DNA from: Bosea sp. 685
GTDB taxonomy: Bacteria > Pseudomonadota > Alphaproteobacteria > Rhizobiales > Beijerinckiaceae
Assembly: GCF_031884435.1 (NCBI RefSeq)
Contig: NZ_CP134779.1
Span: 868,001-932,000 of the forward strand
DNA length: 64,000 nt
Reading direction: 5' to 3'
Below are positions 44,051 to 55,302 of this stretch, in pieces. The position numbers and the translations under genes are program-made. The notes under the pieces were generated by a model. It was not told the origin of the DNA. It did no database searches and saw only the letters and a list, made by a program, of their open reading frames with translations. Position 1 is the first letter of the stretch. Every line of letters starts with the position of its first letter.

Positions 44051-46237
44051 ATGAGTGACGAGCCGGCAGAGATGGGAGAAGGCGGTACGGTCGACGTGCT
44101 GATCCCGCTCGGGCTCGACCAGGCCTATAGCTATGCAGTGCCGAACGGGCTCGTGCTCAAGCCCGGCGATGTCGTGCAGGTTCCACTGGGCCCGCGCGAG
44201 ACCGTGGGCGTGGTCTGGAGCCTGGGCTCCGGCCGCGGCGGCAATCTCAAGCGGGTGACGGGCCGGGTCGACATGCCGCCGCTCGATCTCGCCCTGATGA
44301 AGCTGGTCGACTGGGTCGCCTGGTACACGCTCGCCCCAAAAGGCTCGGTGCTGGCGCTGGTCCTGCGCCGGCAGCCCGACGATACGCCGGAGCGGCCCAA
44401 GCTCGGTGTCAGGCTCGTCGGCGCGCCGCCTCCCCGCATGACGCCGGCCCGCGCCCGCGCCATCGCCGCGGCCGAGGGCGGCCTGCTGACGGGTAAGGCG
44501 GCGCTGGCGGAGGCGGCCTCGGTCAGCATGGCGGTGATCGACTCTCTGGTCGATGCCGGCACCTTCAGCGTCGAGGCGCTGCCGCGCGACGCCATCGCGG
44601 CAATGCCCGATCCCGATCACGCGCAGCCGGTTTTGTCCGAGGGGCAGGCAGCGGCGGCCAAGGAGCTCGTGGCTTCGGTTCAAGCCGCGGTGTTCGGCGT
44701 GACCCTGCTCGAGGGTGTCACCGGCTCGGGCAAGACCGAGGTCTATTTCGAGGCGGTGGCGCAGGCGATCCGGCAGGGCCGCCAGAGCCTGATCCTGATG
44801 CCGGAGATCGCGCTGACGGCGCAGTTCATCGACCGTTTTGAGGCGCGCTTCGGGGTCAGGCCGGGCCTGTGGCATTCGGCCGTGACGGGCCGCAAGCGCG
44901 AACGGTTGCAAGCGGCGATCGCGAGCGGCGAGGCCAGGGTGGTGGCGGGTGCGCGCTCGGCCCTCTTCCTGCCCTATCGCGATCTTGGCCTGATCGTCGT
45001 CGATGAGGAGCATGAGGCCGCCTATAAGCAAGAAGACGGCGTCAGCTATCATGCCCGTGACATGGCCGTGGTGCGTGGGCGCATCGAGAACGCGCCAGTC
45101 ATCCTGACCTCGGCGACGCCTTCGCTCGAGACGCGGGTCAATGCCGAGCGCGGGCGCTACACGCATCTCAAGCTGCCCGAGCGCTTCGGCGGGCGCGAAT
45201 TGCCGACGCTGGGGCTGGTCGATCTGCGCCAGGACAAGCCCGAGCGCGGACGCTGGATCTCGGGGGCGCTGATCAAGGCGATCGGGGACAACCTGGAGGC
45301 CAAGGAGCAGTCACTGCTCTTCCTCAACCGGCGCGGCTATGCGCCGCTGACGCTGTGCCGCGATTGCGGGCACCGTTTTCAGTGCCCGAACTGCTCGGCC
45401 TGGCTGGTCGATCATCGTTTCCGGCGGGCGCTGGTCTGCCATCATTGCGGCCATGTCGAGCGCCGGCCGCATGAATGCCCGGCCTGCCATGCGACTGAGA
45501 GCCTCTCGGCCTGCGGGCCGGGTGTCGAGCGCCTGGCCGAGGAGGTCGCGACGCTGTTCCCGCAGGCGCGGGGCATCGTGCTGTCCAGCGATTTTCCGGG
45601 TGGCACCGAGCGCCTGAAGCAGGAGCTGATTGCGGTCGCTGCAGGCGAGTTCGACATTGTCATCGGCACGCAGCTCGTCGCCAAGGGCCATAATTTTCCG
45701 GGCATGACCCTGGTCGGCGTGGTCGATGCCGATCTCGGACTGACCTCGGGCGATCCGCGCGCGGCGGAACGGACATTCCAGGTGCTGCGGCAGGTGACCG
45801 GCCGGGCCGGGCGCGGCGAACGGCCCGGGCGCGCCCTCCTGCAGACGCATGATCCCGGGCACCCCGTGCTGAAGGCGCTGATCTCGGGCGATCCAGAGCG
45901 GTTCTACGCCGCCGAGACCGCTTCACGCGAGGCGGCCGGCCTGCCGCCTTTCGGGCGGCTCGCTGGGCTGATCGTGTCGGCGAACACGGCGGCGGAGGCG
46001 GAGGGGCATGCGCGCGCGCTGGCGCGCTGTGCCGATGCGCCCGAGGGCGTGTCGGTGCTGGGGCCGGCTGAGGCGCCGCTTGCGGTGCTGCGCGGGCGCC
46101 ACCGCGTGCGATTGATCGTCAAGACGACGCGCGAGTTCAATCTGCAGGATTATCTGCGGGCCTGGCTCAAGCGCGGGCCGAAGCCGAAAGGCTCGGTCAG
46201 GGTCGCGGTCGATGTCGATCCGCAGAGCTTTTTGTGA
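44051..46237 (+). CDS. priA: Primosomal protein N' (replication restart helicase PriA)
   Basis: A 728-residue 3'-5' superfamily 2 helicase that reloads the replisome at stalled forks. The N-terminal 3'-DNA-binding domain starts near VDVLIPLGLDQAYSYAVPNG. Walker A is LEGVTGSGKTEVYFEAV, motif II is DEEH in LIVVDEEHEAAYKQEDGVSY, and motif III is LTSATPSLETR. Eight zinc-binding cysteines in four CxxC pairs are visible from CRDCGHRFQCPNCSAW to CHHCG and CPACH. Motif VI region is RQVTGRAGRGERPGRALLQT. Length is normal. Confidence 0.96.
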   Translation: MSDEPAEMGEGGTVDVLIPLGLDQAYSYAVPNGLVLKPGDVVQVPLGPRETVGVVWSLGSGRGGNLKRVTGRVDMPPLDLALMKLVDWVAWYTLAPKGSVLALVLRRQPDDTPERPKLGVRLVGAPPPRMTPARARAIAAAEGGLLTGKAALAEAASVSMAVIDSLVDAGTFSVEALPRDAIAAMPDPDHAQPVLSEGQAAAAKELVASVQAAVFGVTLLEGVTGSGKTEVYFEAVAQAIRQGRQSLILMPEIALTAQFIDRFEARFGVRPGLWHSAVTGRKRERLQAAIASGEARVVAGARSALFLPYRDLGLIVVDEEHEAAYKQEDGVSYHARDMAVVRGRIENAPVILTSATPSLETRVNAERGRYTHLKLPERFGGRELPTLGLVDLRQDKPERGRWISGALIKAIGDNLEAKEQSLLFLNRRGYAPLTLCRDCGHRFQCPNCSAWLVDHRFRRALVCHHCGHVERRPHECPACHATESLSACGPGVERLAEEVATLFPQARGIVLSSDFPGGTERLKQELIAVAAGEFDIVIGTQLVAKGHNFPGMTLVGVVDADLGLTSGDPRAAERTFQVLRQVTGRAGRGERPGRALLQTHDPGHPVLKALISGDPERFYAAETASREAAGLPPFGRLAGLIVSANTAAEAEGHARALARCADAPEGVSVLGPAEAPLAVLRGRHRVRLIVKTTREFNLQDYLRAWLKRGPKPKGSVRVAVDVDPQSFL

Positions 46238-46257
46238 GGAAGGGCCGTGAACTCGGG

Positions 46258-46593
46258 CTACCGAACGTTCAAATGCACCCGGCTTTGCGCATTGCCGCCC
46301 CAATAGAGATAGGCCTCGTCCGTGCCTCGGTAGCCGGGGTGCGGGATATAATCGACGACAACGGCTCTTTGCGTCAGATTTCCGCAGCGGTATTGCGTCA
46401 CCTCGCGAGTCCGGATCGAACCATGCGAGGCTGTGCCGGATACCGCCTGGATGACATCGGTCTGACAGTTGAAGAAACTGTAGATTACCGTCGCTTTGCC
46501 AGCATCGACGTTACGGCGCGATTGCACGAATTGTGCCTGCACAAGCTGCGTTCCTGCCAAAAGCAGCATGAGCGCGCAGATAGCCTTGATCAT
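46258..46593 (-). CDS. Small exported protein, function unknown
   Basis: A 111-residue protein with a signal peptide (MIKAICALMLLLAGTQLVQA, cleavage near QAQ) and a mature part of about 90 residues containing two cysteines (FFNCQTDV and QYRCGNL) that could form a disulfide. ATG 46593 has GGGGAG about 8 nt upstream. No family is recognised. The neighbouring gene also encodes a small exported protein without clear similarity. Confidence 0.7.
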   Translation of the reverse strand: MIKAICALMLLLAGTQLVQAQFVQSRRNVDAGKATVIYSFFNCQTDVIQAVSGTASHGSIRTREVTQYRCGNLTQRAVVVDYIPHPGYRGTDEAYLYWGGNAQSRVHLNVR

Positions 46594-46708
46594 AATTGTC
46601 TCCCCAACCCAAGGCCGCGAGGGGACGCTACCGTTACCTTGGGTTGAGTCAAGTTTCCGGCGCAGGCGTTCCTGAATCGGGAAGGCCGCGGACAAGTCGA
46701 TGCTGCCC

Positions 46709-47149
46709 TCACCGCAACGGCGCGATATTGAGGACGAGATCGCCGTAGTTGGGCTGGCCGCCGGTCACCGTGCGCAGATAGAGCTTGTCGCCGATCTTGA
46801 AGAAGACCGAGGCGCGCGAGGAGGCGTCCTCCATCGTCACATAAAGGGTGTTGCCGTAGCGGACCTCCCATTTACCCCGCGTCGGCTTCTTGCCGCCCGA
46901 TTCGTAGAAGCCGACATGGAGCGGGCCGGAGATGGTGTAGTCGTGGTTCCTGTAGAGCGAGATCACGGTCTTGTCGCGGAAGCTGAGCTGCCTGCCGCCG
47001 ACCGTCTCGTCATTCAATTGCATGTAGCGGATGTCCGCTCCGTCCTGGGCGAAGGCCGGTGGAGGCGCGAGCGGCCAGGCTGCGGCAAATGCGCCGACCA
47101 GGATATGAAGGCCCGTGACGAGCCCAAGATCGATCCCGTTCCTCGCCAT
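46709..47149 (-). CDS. Small exported protein, function unknown
   Basis: A 146-residue protein with a signal peptide (LHILVGAFAAAWPLAPPPAF then AQ) and a mature domain of about 110 residues rich in beta-type segments (KTVISLYRNHDYTISGPLHV, ASVFFKIGDKLYLRTVTGGQ) and free of cysteine. ATG 47149 has GGAG at about 7 nt. No family is recognised; a periplasmic beta-barrel or sandwich fold is plausible. It lies 115 nt upstream of the other small exported gene on the same strand. Confidence 0.7.
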   Translation of the reverse strand: MARNGIDLGLVTGLHILVGAFAAAWPLAPPPAFAQDGADIRYMQLNDETVGGRQLSFRDKTVISLYRNHDYTISGPLHVGFYESGGKKPTRGKWEVRYGNTLYVTMEDASSRASVFFKIGDKLYLRTVTGGQPNYGDLVLNIAPLR

Positions 47150-47568
47150 GTCGATCTCCGTATCCCAGCTTGTGCCGATGCTTCGGCCGGCCGCGGGCGG
47201 GCGGATCGATCCCGCCCGTGTCAGGGTCCGATGTCTTCGATCGTCACAGCGAAGTTAGTGCACGACGCCGAAAAGTGGAAACCGGTTCTCTGTGGGCGGC
47301 GGGCTCCAATTCGGCAGTGGGAGCCGATGGATGGTTGATCGCGGGGAGGCGAAAGCCTGCCCGGCGCCATCCCCAGATTGAGACCGAACTGTGGCGTTCT
47401 TCGGGTTGCGCACCCCCGGATCGCATGCTAGTGCACCGCCGCATTCTCGGTGTTAAGTGCGCTTGCCAGCGCGCATTTCGCCTGATCGATACATCGCAGC
47501 GCTAGGACGATGCACTCCGCCCTCGCAGGGGGTCGCCGGTGTGGTCCTTTGAACGAGAGACGTGACGC
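47150..47568 (+). other. 419-bp intergenic region upstream of the atp operon
   Basis: No convincing gene is seen. It must hold the atp promoter and the divergent promoter of the small exported protein gene. A weak sigma70-like pair is TTGCCA at 47463-47468 with GATACA at 47488-47493 (19-nt spacing, poor). GAAAAGTGGAAACCGGTT at 47270-47287 resembles the core of the two-hairpin repeats but lacks their stems, so it may be a decayed fragment. Confidence 0.45.
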
Positions 47569-48140
47569 GTGGCTGAAGGCGGATCGCAGGATCGAGTACT
47601 GGTTTCGGGCGTCGCCGAGCGCTACGCCACGGCGCTCTTCGAGCTGGCGAGCGAGGCCAATGCCATCGACGCCGTTTCCGCCGACCTTTCCAGCTTCAGC
47701 GCGATGCTGGCCGAGAGCGCCGATCTGCGCCGACTGGTCGAGAGCCCGGCCTTCTCGGCCGAGGATCAGGTCGCCGCTATCAAGGCGATCCTCGCCAAGG
47801 CAGGCATCTCCGGCATCGCCGGGAACTTCATCGGGCTGGTCGCGAGCAAGCGCCGCCTGTTCACGCTGCCGGGCATGATCCAGGGCTATCGCAACCTCGT
47901 TGCCGAGGCCAAGGGCATCGTCAGCGCCGAGGTCACGCTCGCCGAACAGCCCACGGCCAAGCGCGTCGAGGAAATCCGGTCCGCCCTCAAGGGTGTCGCC
48001 GGCAAGGATGTCGATGTCGCTATCAAGATCGATCCGGCGCTGATCGGCGGGCTCATCGTCAAGATGGGGTCCCGTATGGTCGACGCCTCGCTGAAAACCA
48101 AACTCAATTCAATTCGTCTTGCCATGAAAGAGGTCGGCTG

Positions 48141-48141
<1 letters not shown>
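47569..48141 (+). CDS. atpH: ATP synthase F1 subunit delta
   Basis: A 190-residue OSCP/delta subunit that links F1 to the peripheral stalk. Family segments are [20 protein letters not shown] near the N-terminus and [20 protein letters not shown] near the C-terminus. The start is GTG 47569. It is the first gene of the atpHAGDC operon; the Fo genes (atpIBEF) are not in the window, as usual in alphaproteobacteria. Its stop overlaps the atpA start by one base (TGATG). Confidence 0.95.
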
Positions 48142-49670
<1,529 letters not shown>

Positions 49671-49714
49671 GGCCGCGCGGGGCGCTCAGCGCTCTGCCAA
49701 TATGAGGATCGTCG

Positions 49715-52112
<2,398 letters not shown>

Positions 52113-52116
52113 GGGG

Positions 52117-52199
52117 CGTCATTCTCGGGCTCGCCCCGAGAAACTCTGGACGAGTGCACACTGGTTTTCGAGATGGTCGGGTCAAGCCCGGCCATGACG
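52117..52199 (+). repeat. GTCAT...CCATGAC two-hairpin repeat, copy 4, between atpD and atpC
   Basis: Left hairpin TTCTCGGG/CCCCGAGAA, right hairpin GGTCGGG/CCCGGCC, ends CGTCAT and ATGACG. It occupies most of the 106-nt gap inside the atp operon and would be transcribed as a two-hairpin spacer. Confidence 0.85.
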
Positions 52200-52218
52200 A
52201 GCCCGGAAGAGAGTAGCA

Positions 52219-52632
52219 ATGGCAACCTTCAAGTTCGAACTCGTCTCGCCTGAGCGCATCCTGTTCTCGGGCGATGTCGTCAGCGTCATCATCCCGTCCG
52301 TCGAGGGCGAGATCACCGTGCTCGCCGGCCATGCGCCGCTGGTCGCGACATTGAAGGCGGGCATCGTCTTCGCCCAGACCGATGGCAACAACGGCAAGGA
52401 ATTCTTCGTCAATGGCGGCCTCGTCGAGGTCAACCAGGCTGCGACGACGATCCTGGCCGAGCAGGCAAACTTTATCGAGGACGTCGATACTGCCGTTCTC
52501 GATAAGGAGATCCTGACCGCCGAGATGAAGCTCTCCGGCACGCATGACGAGGACGAGCGCAAGCGCCTGCACGACGTTCTGGTGCAGCTGCGCGAGTTCA
52601 AGCACGTCTTCGAGGGCCGCAAGGCGGCTTAA
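52219..52632 (+). CDS. atpC: ATP synthase F1 subunit epsilon
   Basis: A 137-residue epsilon subunit with the beta-sandwich N-terminal domain (FKFELVSPERILFSGDVVSV, EITVLAGHAPLVATLKAG) and a short C-terminal helical region (DEDERKRLHDVLVQLREFKH). It joins gamma to the c-ring and inhibits ATP hydrolysis. It is the last gene of the operon and is followed by an intrinsic terminator at 52661. Confidence 0.95.
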   Translation: MATFKFELVSPERILFSGDVVSVIIPSVEGEITVLAGHAPLVATLKAGIVFAQTDGNNGKEFFVNGGLVEVNQAATTILAEQANFIEDVDTAVLDKEILTAEMKLSGTHDEDERKRLHDVLVQLREFKHVFEGRKAA

Positions 52633-52660
52633 GGCGTCAGCCTTTACCTCAGAGACTGTC

Positions 52661-52686
52661 AAAAGGCCGCGCGAGCGGCCTTTTTC
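52661..52686 (+). terminator. Rho-independent terminator after atpC
   Basis: AAAAGGCCGC-GCGA-GCGGCCTTTTT: a 10-bp stem with a GCGA tetraloop, followed by T residues on the + strand and preceded by A residues, so it can also serve the convergent VOC gene. Confidence 0.9.
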
Positions 52687-53068
52687 ATGCGGAGTAGCTG
52701 ATGAACTCCAGCAGCGAGCCGTCGGGATCGCGGAAATAGATGCTGGTTCCCGGGCCGCCACGGCCGAAGCGCGGAACCGGGCCGAGTTCGATCGCGACCT
52801 TGCGCGTCTCCAGATGCGCGATGGCGTCCGTGATCGGCCCGGCCCAGGTGAAGCAGAGATCGCTCCCGCCGGGCGGCACCGGCAGGCGCGCGACCGGGAT
52901 TGGGTTCAGGCCCGGCCCATGGCAGTTCAACTGCGCTGCCCCGATGCGATAGACGAAGCCTGCGCCGTTGGGGAGGATCTCGGCTCCGATCACGTCGCGG
53001 TAGAAGGCATTCGAGCGCTCCCAGTCCGAGACGTGAATGACACAATGGTCGAAGCTGATCGGGCTCAT
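52685..53068 (-). CDS. VOC family protein (glyoxalase/bleomycin resistance type)
   Basis: A 127-residue vicinal-oxygen-chelate protein. The N-terminal metal/substrate module is SFDHCVIHVSDWERSNAFYR and the C-terminal one is GTSIYFRDPDGSLLEFISYS, with a His and Glu at positions usual for metal ligands. Members include glyoxalase I, dioxygenases and resistance proteins; no specific function can be assigned. It shares the terminator with atpC. Confidence 0.88.
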   Translation of the reverse strand: MSPISFDHCVIHVSDWERSNAFYRDVIGAEILPNGAGFVYRIGAAQLNCHGPGLNPIPVARLPVPPGGSDLCFTWAGPITDAIAHLETRKVAIELGPVPRFGRGGPGTSIYFRDPDGSLLEFISYSA

Positions 53069-53079
53069 CGCAGTCTCCT

Positions 53080-53191
53080 AGAGCAGGATGCGAAAAAGTG
53101 GGAACCGGTTTTTCGCATTGATCCTGCTCTAACTCTTGGATGATATCAGATGGAATCACATTGTGACCCCATCTGATATCATCCGGCTCTC
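53080..53191 (+). repeat. Two-hairpin structured repeat, copy C
   Basis: First hairpin with GAGCAGGATGC, GAAAAAGTGGGAACCGG and ATCCTGCTC; second with arms GATGATATCAGATGG and CCATCTGATATCATC. It differs from copies A and B at two positions in the second arm, each matched by a complementary change opposite. It fills the gap between the VOC and rppH genes. Confidence 0.85.
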
Positions 53192-53198
53192 GGACGGG

Positions 53199-53711
53199 TC
53201 AGGGTGATATAGAAACAATGGGCGCGGCGAAGCGCGAGAAGGCCTGCACGACCCGCTCATAGACCGGGCGCTTGAACGGCACGATGCGGGCCGGCATCTG
53301 CACGAGGGGTAGCCAGGCCCACTCGCTGAACTCGGCCGGCTCGTCGCCATTGGGCCGAGTGATGTCGATCTCGCTGTCTTGCCCCTCAAAGCGGAAGGCG
53401 ACCCAGCGCTGCCGCTGGCCCTTGAAGGCGCAGAGCTTATGCGCCGGGCCGTCATAGGGTGGGAAGTCGTAAGTCCACCAATCCTCTTTCAGCGCGATGA
53501 ACGTGGCGCTCGTCACGCCTGTTTCTTCAGTGAGCTCGCGACGCGCCGCCGCGACGATGTCCTCATCGGGATCGATGCCGCCTTGCGGCATCTGCCAGTC
53601 GAAACCGGGCTGCACGATTTCGGGGCCGGCGCTGTGCGAGCGGCCGGCGAAAACCAGGCCACCGGCATTGAACAGGGCGATGCCGACATTGGGGCGATAA
53701 GGCAGGTCCAT
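53199..53711 (-). CDS. rppH: RNA pyrophosphohydrolase (Nudix, RppH)
   Basis: A 170-residue Nudix hydrolase that removes pyrophosphate from the 5' end of mRNAs and so starts decay; the same family includes IalA dinucleoside polyphosphate hydrolase. The Nudix box is GGIDPDEDIVAAARRELTEE followed by TGV. The N-terminus YRPNVGIALFNAGGLVFAGR and the segment WWTYDFPPYDGPAHKLCAFKG are typical of alphaproteobacterial RppH. ATG 53711 is preferred over GTG 53729. Confidence 0.92.
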   Translation of the reverse strand: MDLPYRPNVGIALFNAGGLVFAGRSHSAGPEIVQPGFDWQMPQGGIDPDEDIVAAARRELTEETGVTSATFIALKEDWWTYDFPPYDGPAHKLCAFKGQRQRWVAFRFEGQDSEIDITRPNGDEPAEFSEWAWLPLVQMPARIVPFKRPVYERVVQAFSRFAAPIVSISP

Positions 53712-53762
53712 CCGGTGAGCATAAGACACCGTGTCGGCGAGCGAAACGGGCGGGCGAGAACC

Positions 53763-54068
53763 TCAGTCGTTGCGGGCCGAGAGAACACAGGACAGCAGCC
53801 CCGGGAAACGGCGCTCGATATCCTCCCGACGCAATGCGTTCATCCGTGTCGCGCCTTCATTGCGTGTCCGGATCAGCCCGGCTTCGCGCAGGACGCGGAA
53901 ATGATGGGAGACGCTGGATTTCGGACGGTCGCCTTCGAGCGCCTGGCAGCTCGCTTCGCCTTCGGCTGCCAGCCTGCGGACGATCTCCAGCCGAAACGGA
54001 TCGCTCAATGCGTGAAAAACGTCCTCGAGCGCGATCTCTTCCGAAGCAGGCAGGCGGGCATGTCGCAT
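53763..54068 (-). CDS. ArsR family transcriptional regulator
   Basis: A 101-residue winged-helix repressor. The DNA-binding helix is RPKSSVSHHFRVLREAGLIR and the start helix DVFHALSDPFRLEIVRRLAA. No cluster of cysteines for metal sensing is visible; the only ones are in SCQALEGD and LLSCVLS. A longer frame to 54104 exists. It is divergent from an Old Yellow Enzyme gene across a strong palindrome, so redox or electrophile sensing is possible but unproven. Confidence 0.88.
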   Translation of the reverse strand: MRHARLPASEEIALEDVFHALSDPFRLEIVRRLAAEGEASCQALEGDRPKSSVSHHFRVLREAGLIRTRNEGATRMNALRREDIERRFPGLLSCVLSARND

Positions 54069-54104
54069 GGTGACGAGTCTATCACAGGGATTTGATATTG
54101 CCAA

Positions 54105-54124
54105 AGTTCGAAAAATATCGAACT
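54105..54124 (+). promoter_or_regulatory. Candidate ArsR operator
   Basis: A perfect inverted repeat AGTTCGA (54105-54111) and TCGAACT (54118-54124) around a 6-nt AT spacer, in the 93-bp divergent gap between the ArsR regulator and the flavin oxidoreductase genes; it would overlap either promoter. Confidence 0.65.
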
Positions 54125-54161
54125 ATCGAATAATGGAATCCCTTTAGCGCGGAGCCGCTCA

Positions 54162-55262
54162 ATGCCCGGTCTTTTCGACCCCTTCAGCCTGAAAAACGTC
54201 ACCCTTCGCAACCGCATCGTGACCTCGCCGATGTGCCAGTATTCGGCGCAGGACGGCGTCGCCAATGAATGGCACCGCGCCCATCTCGCCGGGCTGGCGC
54301 GGGGCGGTGCCGGCCTCGTCGTCATCGAAGCCACTGGCGTCTCGCCGGAGGGGCGGATCACGCCTGCCTGTCTCGGACTGTGGAACGATGCGCAAGCCGA
54401 AGCGCTGGCGCCGATCGTTGGCGAAATGCGCAAGGCCGGTGCGGTCGCCGGCATCCAGATCGGCCATGCCGGCCGCAAGGCCAGCGCCAACCTTCCCTGG
54501 GAAGGCGACGACCATATCGCGGTCGGGGATCCTCGCGGGTGGGAGACGATCGCGCCGTCCGCCGTCGCTCAGGGCGGTGGCCTCGGGCGTGTGCCGCGGG
54601 CGATGACGCTGGCCGATATCGAGCGCGTGCGCGGCGATTTCGTCGCGGCGGCGGAGCGGGCCCGCGATATCGGCATCCAGTGGCTGAAGCTGCATTTCGC
54701 CCACGGCTATCTGGCGCAGAGTTTCCTGTCGCGCCACGCCAACAAGCGCGACGACGCCTATGGCGGCAGCTTCGAGAACCGCGCCCGCTTCCTGATCGAG
54801 ACGCTCGTGGCCGTCCGCAAGGTCTGGCCGCAGGATCGCCCGCTCTCGGCCCGGCTTGGCGTCATCGAATATGACGGGCAGGACGAGGAGACGCTGGTCG
54901 AGGCCATTGAACTGGTGAAGCGCCTCAAGGCCGAGGGGCTCGACTTCATCGATGTCAGCGTCGGCTTCTCGACCAACGAGGCCAAGATTCCGTGGGGGCC
55001 AGCCTTCCTGGCGCCGGTTGCCGAGCGTGTGCGGCGCGAGAGCGGCCTCCCGGCGTCGACAAGCTGGTACATCAGCCAGCCCGAGCAGGCCGATGCGCTG
55101 GTGCGCGAAGGCAAGGTCGATCTCGTCACGCTCGGTCGGCCGCTGCTGGCCGACCCGCACTGGCCTTATGCGGCGGCAAAGGCACTGGGCATCGAGGACG
55201 CGGCCTGGAAGACTCTGCCGGCGCCCTACGCCCACTGGCTGTCGCGCTACCGCGCGGCGTGA
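54162..55262 (+). CDS. NADH:flavin oxidoreductase, Old Yellow Enzyme YqjM class
   Basis: A 366-residue FMN TIM-barrel ene-reductase. Cys25 in SPMCQYSAQDG is the class III (YqjM-type) residue that tunes the flavin. Substrate and FMN segments are IQIGHAGRKASANLPWEGDD, HFAHGYLAQSFLSRHANKRD and DAYGGSFENRARFLIETL. It reduces activated C=C bonds, often in electrophile or xenobiotic detoxification. It is divergent from the ArsR gene and convergent with putA across a short hairpin. Confidence 0.92.
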   Translation: MPGLFDPFSLKNVTLRNRIVTSPMCQYSAQDGVANEWHRAHLAGLARGGAGLVVIEATGVSPEGRITPACLGLWNDAQAEALAPIVGEMRKAGAVAGIQIGHAGRKASANLPWEGDDHIAVGDPRGWETIAPSAVAQGGGLGRVPRAMTLADIERVRGDFVAAAERARDIGIQWLKLHFAHGYLAQSFLSRHANKRDDAYGGSFENRARFLIETLVAVRKVWPQDRPLSARLGVIEYDGQDEETLVEAIELVKRLKAEGLDFIDVSVGFSTNEAKIPWGPAFLAPVAERVRRESGLPASTSWYISQPEQADALVREGKVDLVTLGRPLLADPHWPYAAAKALGIEDAAWKTLPAPYAHWLSRYRAA

Positions 55263-55280
55263 TGCAAGGGCGTCATGCAA

Positions 55281-55299
55281 GAGGGGCCTGTGGCCCCTC
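55281..55299 (+). terminator. Stem-loop between convergent OYE and putA genes
   Basis: GAGGGGCC-TGT-GGCCCCTC is a perfect 8-bp stem with a 3-nt loop, but no T-run follows on either strand. It may act as a bidirectional mRNA end or pause structure. Confidence 0.4.
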
Positions 55300-55302
55300 C
55301 CA

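Noticed and set aside
47270..47287. Fragment of the two-hairpin repeat upstream of atpH
   Set aside because: Only the 18-nt core resembles the family; the stems are missing, so it was not listed as a copy.
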